A DNA stretch of 64,000 bases from Halorubrum ruber. GTDB lineage: Archaea; Halobacteriota; Halobacteria; Halobacteriales; Haloferacaceae. How positions within the stretch are numbered: position 1 is the first letter of the stretch; each line of letters starts with the position of its first letter. The notes below the pieces were generated by a model. That model did not search any database and had not been told where the DNA came from. It saw only the letters and a program-made list of their open reading frames with translations. This document shows, piece after piece, positions 60,730 to 64,000 of the stretch. The stretch lies in NCBI RefSeq assembly GCF_018228765.1, contig NZ_CP073695.1, positions 1,364,001 through 1,428,000 on the forward strand, written 5' to 3'. The translations under genes and the position numbers were made by a program.

Positions 60730-61898
60730 CAGGCGTCACCTCCGGTCGTTGCGGCCGAGTCGGAGGGCGCTGCGTGGTCCTCGATCACGCGGCTCACGCG
60801 GTCGAGCCCCTCCTCCAGCTCTTCGGTCGGGAGGCCGAACCCGATCCGGAAGCGGTCCGGGAAGCCGAACAGGTTTCCGGGCGCGAGGACGACGCTCGCC
60901 TCCTCGACGACCGTCCGGCAGAACGCCTCCGCGTCGTCGAAGCCGTCAGGGACAGTGACGAACGCGTTGACGCCGACCGGGTCGAGCCAGTCGAGGTCGT
61001 GCTGGTCGACCCACTCTGCGACCGTCTCGCGGTGATCGGCCGCAAGCTCGCGGTTCTCGGCGAGGATCCGGTCCTCGCGCCGGCCGAGCGCCTGCTTCGC
61101 GACGTGCTGGCCGAAGAGGCTCGGCGAGATGGTCGTGTAGTCCTTCCACTGCCACGCGCGCTCGACGACCGGCTCCGGGCCGGCTATCCAGCCGAACCGC
61201 AGTCCGGCGAGCCCGTACGCCTTCGTGAGGCTGGTGGTGGAGATACCGTGCGCGCCGTAGCTCGCGACCGGCGGCTGCGGCTCGTCGGCGAGCAGGCGGT
61301 ACACCTCGTCGCAGAGCAGGTAGGCGTCGCGCTCGACGGCGACGTCGTAGACGGCCCGCATCGCGGCCTCGTCGTGGTACTGCCCGGTCGGGTTGTTCGG
61401 ATTGTTGACGACGATCACGGCCGTGTCGTCGCGGGCCGCGTCGGCGATCGCGTCGGGATCCAGTTCCCACTCCGGCGGCTCCAGTTCGACGCGGGTGACG
61501 TCCCCGAAGGCGTCGGGGACGGCGTGGAGCGCCTGATAGGTGGGGGTGACGACGACGGCGTGGGTGCCGGAGCCGACGCCCGCCGCGTCGGCGTCCGAGG
61601 CGTCGCCCTCCCCGTCGACGGCGCCCTCGTCGCCGAGCAGCGAGAGGAACGTTAGGAAGTTCGCCTCTTGCGTGCCGCAGGTGAAGAGGACTTCGTCGGC
61701 GGAGCGGTCGTAGCGGTCGCCGACGGACGCCCGGAACTCGGGGTCGCCGTTGGTCGGGATGACGTAGCCGAGCTTCCCGGGGTCGAGGTCGAACCGACTC
61801 GCGTCGAGCGACCGGATGCCGCTTTCGGCCAGCATGATGTCGGCCTCGTGTTCGTGCTCCGCGAACCAGCGTTCGAGGCCGAACGGGTCGATGCGCAT
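60729..61898 (-). CDS. PLP-dependent class I/II aminotransferase
   Basis: 389 residues of fold-type I. VVNNPNNPTGQYHDE (about residue 160), LCDEVYRLL (about 195) and SLTKAYGLAGLRFGW with the Schiff-base lysine near residue 225 are intact; RIGFGLP carries the substrate carboxylate-binding arginine near the C-terminus. A Gly/Ala/Asp-rich insert (about 98-113) precedes the large domain strands. Substrate is not determined; aspartate or aromatic amino acids are usual. First gene of a probable pair with the small membrane protein. Confidence 0.88.
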   Translation of the reverse strand: MRIDPFGLERWFAEHEHEADIMLAESGIRSLDASRFDLDPGKLGYVIPTNGDPEFRASVGDRYDRSADEVLFTCGTQEANFLTFLSLLGDEGAVDGEGDASDADAAGVGSGTHAVVVTPTYQALHAVPDAFGDVTRVELEPPEWELDPDAIADAARDDTAVIVVNNPNNPTGQYHDEAAMRAVYDVAVERDAYLLCDEVYRLLADEPQPPVASYGAHGISTTSLTKAYGLAGLRFGWIAGPEPVVERAWQWKDYTTISPSLFGQHVAKQALGRREDRILAENRELAADHRETVAEWVDQHDLDWLDPVGVNAFVTVPDGFDDAEAFCRTVVEEASVVLAPGNLFGFPDRFRIGFGLPTEELEEGLDRVSRVIEDHAAPSDSAATTGGDA

Positions 61899-62019
61899 GG
61901 GCGTCCTCGGGCCGGCGCGAGGTTAGGTGCTGTGGTTGCTCACGGCGACCGCGGGGCGGATTGACGTGTTCGTGGTGCCCCTTCGATACGTCGACGAGAA
62001 ATGCGTCCAAATCTCGGTG

Positions 62020-62054
62020 GATTGTTTATAAATCGCTGATCGCCGATCGGCGGT
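62020..62054 (-). repeat. Short TATA-containing tail of structured element copy 6
   Basis: On the minus strand, GGAGTTCACCGCCGATCGGCGATC is followed by AGCGATTTATAAACAATCC, one complete tail unit. Other copies carry two to four such boxes. Confidence 0.55.
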
Positions 62055-62310
62055 GAACTCCTCCAAAGCCCCAGCCGCGAGGCGGCCGCACGCTCGCTGC
62101 GCGCTTCGGTCGCTCGCGCTGCTCGCTCCCTCCAGTGCTTGCGTCGCCTGCGGCCGCCTCGCGGCTGCCCCTTTGAGTCCCACCCGACCGCGACCGCACC
62201 TCACGCCTCCCCAGCCTCGTCAGTCGCCTCCGCTTCGCTCCGGCGACTGACTCCCTCGCGCGCGCTCCTCACGCCCAAAGGGCGCTCGGAGGCACGCGCC
62301 GACCGCATTG
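62055..62310 (-). repeat. Dispersed structured element, copy 6, core
   Basis: Minus-strand copy in the divergent gap between the aminotransferase and AI-2E permease genes. Hairpin A upper stem is GCGCCC TTT GGGCGT with GA/GA; hairpin B matches copy 5. In the long stem GGCGGCCGCA pairs with TGCGGCCGCC, where copies 3, 4 and 5 have GGCGGGCGCA and TGCGCCCGCC: another double change. A TTTATAA box lies just upstream at 62314-62320. From 62321 to the permease start nothing else is seen. Confidence 0.8.
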
Positions 62311-62414
62311 TTCTTTATAAGCCATCGTCGCCACCAGTCGCGGGCTTTTAAAAATAGGCTCGCGGTCGCCGCGGCCACCGCAACGACTTTCCTCGCCGAT
62401 CGTGACTCGCACAC

Positions 62415-63434
62415 ATGGTTCTCACCCGGCAACGGCTGCTGGCGGTGCTGCTCGTCGCGCTGGCGACGCTCGCGGCGGCCGTGCTGGCAGAGGTGCTGCG
62501 GACGGTCGTGTTCGCGGTCACCGTGGCGTACGTCCTCTACCCCCTCCGCCAGCGGCTCGTCGGCCGCGGCCTCTCGCGGCGGATCGCGTGCGCCGTCGCC
62601 ACCGCCGTTGCGTTCGTCGGCGCCACGCTCCTCGTGGCGCCGCTGCTGTACGCGCTGTACCGGCGCCGGTCGGAGCTGATCGCGATCCTCGAGGGGATCC
62701 CGGACGTCGTCCCGATCAGCGTCGGCGGGTTCGAGACGGTCGTCGAGATCGCGCCCTTCGTCGCGGCCGCCGAGGCGTGGCTCCGGGAGGTCGCGCTGGC
62801 GGTCGCGGCCGCCGCGCCGGTGCTCGTCCTGGAGCTCGTCGTGTTCACCTTCCTCGTCTACGGGATCCTCTACCGACCGAACGCGGTCGGAACGGCCGTC
62901 TTCGGCGTCGTCCCGGCCGAGTACCACGACATCCCGGCTCGGCTCCACGAGCGGACGCGGCGGACGCTGTACTCGATCTACGTGCTTCAGGCCGCGACCG
63001 CGGCCGGGACCTTCGTCCTCGCGCTCGCGGTGTTCCGGCTCCTCGGCTACGGCTCGCCGGTCCTGTTGGCCGTCATCGCGGGGGTCCTCCAGTTCGTCCC
63101 CGTCGTCGGCCCGAGCGTGCTGATCGTCGCGCTCGGGGTCGGCGACCTGCTCGTGGGTGAGACCGGGCGAGCGGTCGCCGTGCTGGTGGTCGGCCTCGTC
63201 GTCGTCGCCTTCGTCCCGGACGCGGTGATCCGGACCCAGCTCGCCGACTGGACCGGGAAGATCTCTCCCGGGCTGTATTTCGTCGGCTTCGTCGGCGGCA
63301 TTCTCACGCTCGGCGCAGTCGGGGTCATCGTCGGCCCCCTCGTCGTGTCGCTGCTCCTCGAAACCGTCGACATGCTCTCCGAGACCGGCGCCTCGGCCGA
63401 CGCCACCGCCGAGCGCCGCGATTCGACGGACTGA
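62415..63434 (+). CDS. AI-2E family (PerM-like) membrane transporter
   Basis: 339 residues with seven to eight membrane helices arranged as in the AI-2E/UPF0118 family: an N-terminal pair of helices followed by YVLYPLRQRL, a central extracytoplasmic/cytosolic loop (IPDVVPISVGGFETVVEI), and the late conserved VIAGVLQFVPVVGPS and LSPGLYFVGF-like elements. Members export small molecules or ions (autoinducer-2, sodium/proton); the substrate here is unknown. ATG start. Confidence 0.9.
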   Translation: MVLTRQRLLAVLLVALATLAAAVLAEVLRTVVFAVTVAYVLYPLRQRLVGRGLSRRIACAVATAVAFVGATLLVAPLLYALYRRRSELIAILEGIPDVVPISVGGFETVVEIAPFVAAAEAWLREVALAVAAAAPVLVLELVVFTFLVYGILYRPNAVGTAVFGVVPAEYHDIPARLHERTRRTLYSIYVLQAATAAGTFVLALAVFRLLGYGSPVLLAVIAGVLQFVPVVGPSVLIVALGVGDLLVGETGRAVAVLVVGLVVVAFVPDAVIRTQLADWTGKISPGLYFVGFVGGILTLGAVGVIVGPLVVSLLLETVDMLSETGASADATAERRDSTD

Positions 63435-63501
63435 CCGGCTCCCGCACTTGCCCCCGTCGCCGGTACGGCTTTCCCTCCGCCGCCCGTCGACACGGTATCC
63501 G

Positions 63502-64000
63502 ATGTCCTCGACGGACCCCCCGACCGCGGTCGGCAACGCCCCGACGCTCGCGGCGCGACGGCTCGACGGACTCGCCGACCGCGTGGCGCGCTCGCGGCCG
63601 GCGGACGACGACGCGAGCGACCACGGCGACCGCATCGACGTGTTCGCCCCGGCGACCGACGAGCGGATCGGGAGCGTGCCGGCCTGCGACGCCGACGACG
63701 TCGAGGCCGCGGTCGAGCGCGCCCGGGACGCGCAGGAGCGGTGGGCTGAGAAGCCCGCGGAGGAGCGCGCCCGCGTCGTCGAGCGGTTCGGCGAGCTCGT
63801 CGCGGACCACCGGGAAGAGCTGCTCGACCTCCTCCAACTGGAGACCGGGAAGTCCCGCCGCACCGCGGTCGAGGAGCTGTTCGACGTGCCGACCGGCTGC
63901 GCGTACGTCGCGAGCGAGGCGCCCGACGCGCTCGCCGACGAGCGGCGGCGGGGCGTCGCGCCCGGGATCACGACCGCGACGGTCACGCGCGAGCCGGTCG
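63502..64000 (+). CDS. Aldehyde dehydrogenase, N-terminal part (runs off window)
   Basis: The frame stays open to the window end. After MSSTDPPTAVGNAP and a 40-residue leader, the segment IDVFAPATDERIGSVPACDADDVEAAVERARDAQERWAEKPAEERARV is the standard N-terminal NAD-binding region of the ALDH superfamily, followed by LLDLLQLETGKSRRTAVEEL. Succinate-semialdehyde dehydrogenase-like enzymes start this way. The catalytic Cys and Glu lie outside the window, so substrate class is not determined. Confidence 0.85.
   Translation, partial: MSSTDPPTAVGNAPTLAARRLDGLADRVARSRPADDDASDHGDRIDVFAPATDERIGSVPACDADDVEAAVERARDAQERWAEKPAEERARVVERFGELVADHREELLDLLQLETGKSRRTAVEELFDVPTGCAYVASEAPDALADERRRGVAPGITTATVTREPV

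Overview
This window is chromosomal DNA from a halophilic archaeon (class Halobacteria). The GC content is very high, the predicted proteins are acidic, and promoters are short TATA boxes about 25 bases before the start codon (leaderless style). Marker families are archaeal or haloarchaeal: CofE and F420-dependent Mer, Tsr3, aMBF1, eIF5A with agmatinase, HTH_10 (Bat-type) regulators, DUF5518 and haloarchaeal Usp proteins. Halorubrum or a relative is a reasonable guess, but the genus cannot be fixed from sequence alone. The window starts inside a GH68 fructosyltransferase gene and ends inside an aldehyde dehydrogenase gene.

Layout. 1-3 kb: fructan genes (GH68 and GH32, convergent). 3-7.6 kb: zinc/cadmium-type P-type ATPase, DUF5518 protein, peroxiredoxin, Tsr3. 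8-14.5 kb: cofE-mer operon, a methyl-accepting transducer, a DoxX-like protein, a site-2 protease. 15-25.3 kb: ornithine-cyclodeaminase-like enzyme with GNAT, Gfo/Idh oxidoreductase, Usp, rhodanese, S9 peptidase, photolyase, FAD enzyme, MaoC hydratase. 26-36 kb: a thiolase-fold synthase, a complete branched-chain amino-acid-type ABC transporter (livJGFHM), a Bat-type regulator and an acyl-CoA synthetase/hydrolase operon. The transporter and the synthetase/hydrolase operon carry the same palindromic site at the same distance from the start codon. 37.9-39.2 kb: a solitary tnpB (IS200/IS605 group). 39-52 kb: aMBF1, two paralogous HD phosphohydrolases, methyltransferases, amidohydrolase, thymidine kinase, a REC-PAS protein, CinA, a tRNA-Thr and a CBS protein. 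52-64 kb: uridine kinase, XPB-like helicase, esterase, a YtcJ-like amidohydrolase, the eIF5A-agmatinase pair, an aminotransferase and an AI-2E family permease.

The most striking feature is a family of six dispersed, non-coding, highly structured elements (about 250-300 nt core plus TATA-containing tandem tails) at about 6.1, 14.5, 25.4, 37.6, 53.9 and 62.1 kb. They fill every large intergenic gap except one. Each core folds into two short hairpins (A and B) and a long closing stem (C). Many base-pair changes between copies are compensatory. A tandem G-A/G-A internal loop is kept in hairpin A of all six and in hairpin B of five. A block around GGGACTCAAAGGGGCAG is invariant. Reading frames through the copies are not conserved. 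I do not recognise this family. It could be a structured RNA with its own promoter or a single-stranded-DNA-structured repeat, and it is the best candidate here for something undescribed.

Two genes (the transducer tail and livJ) need one extra G in a G-run to restore a natural reading frame. This suggests either homopolymer errors in the assembly or real slippage sites.
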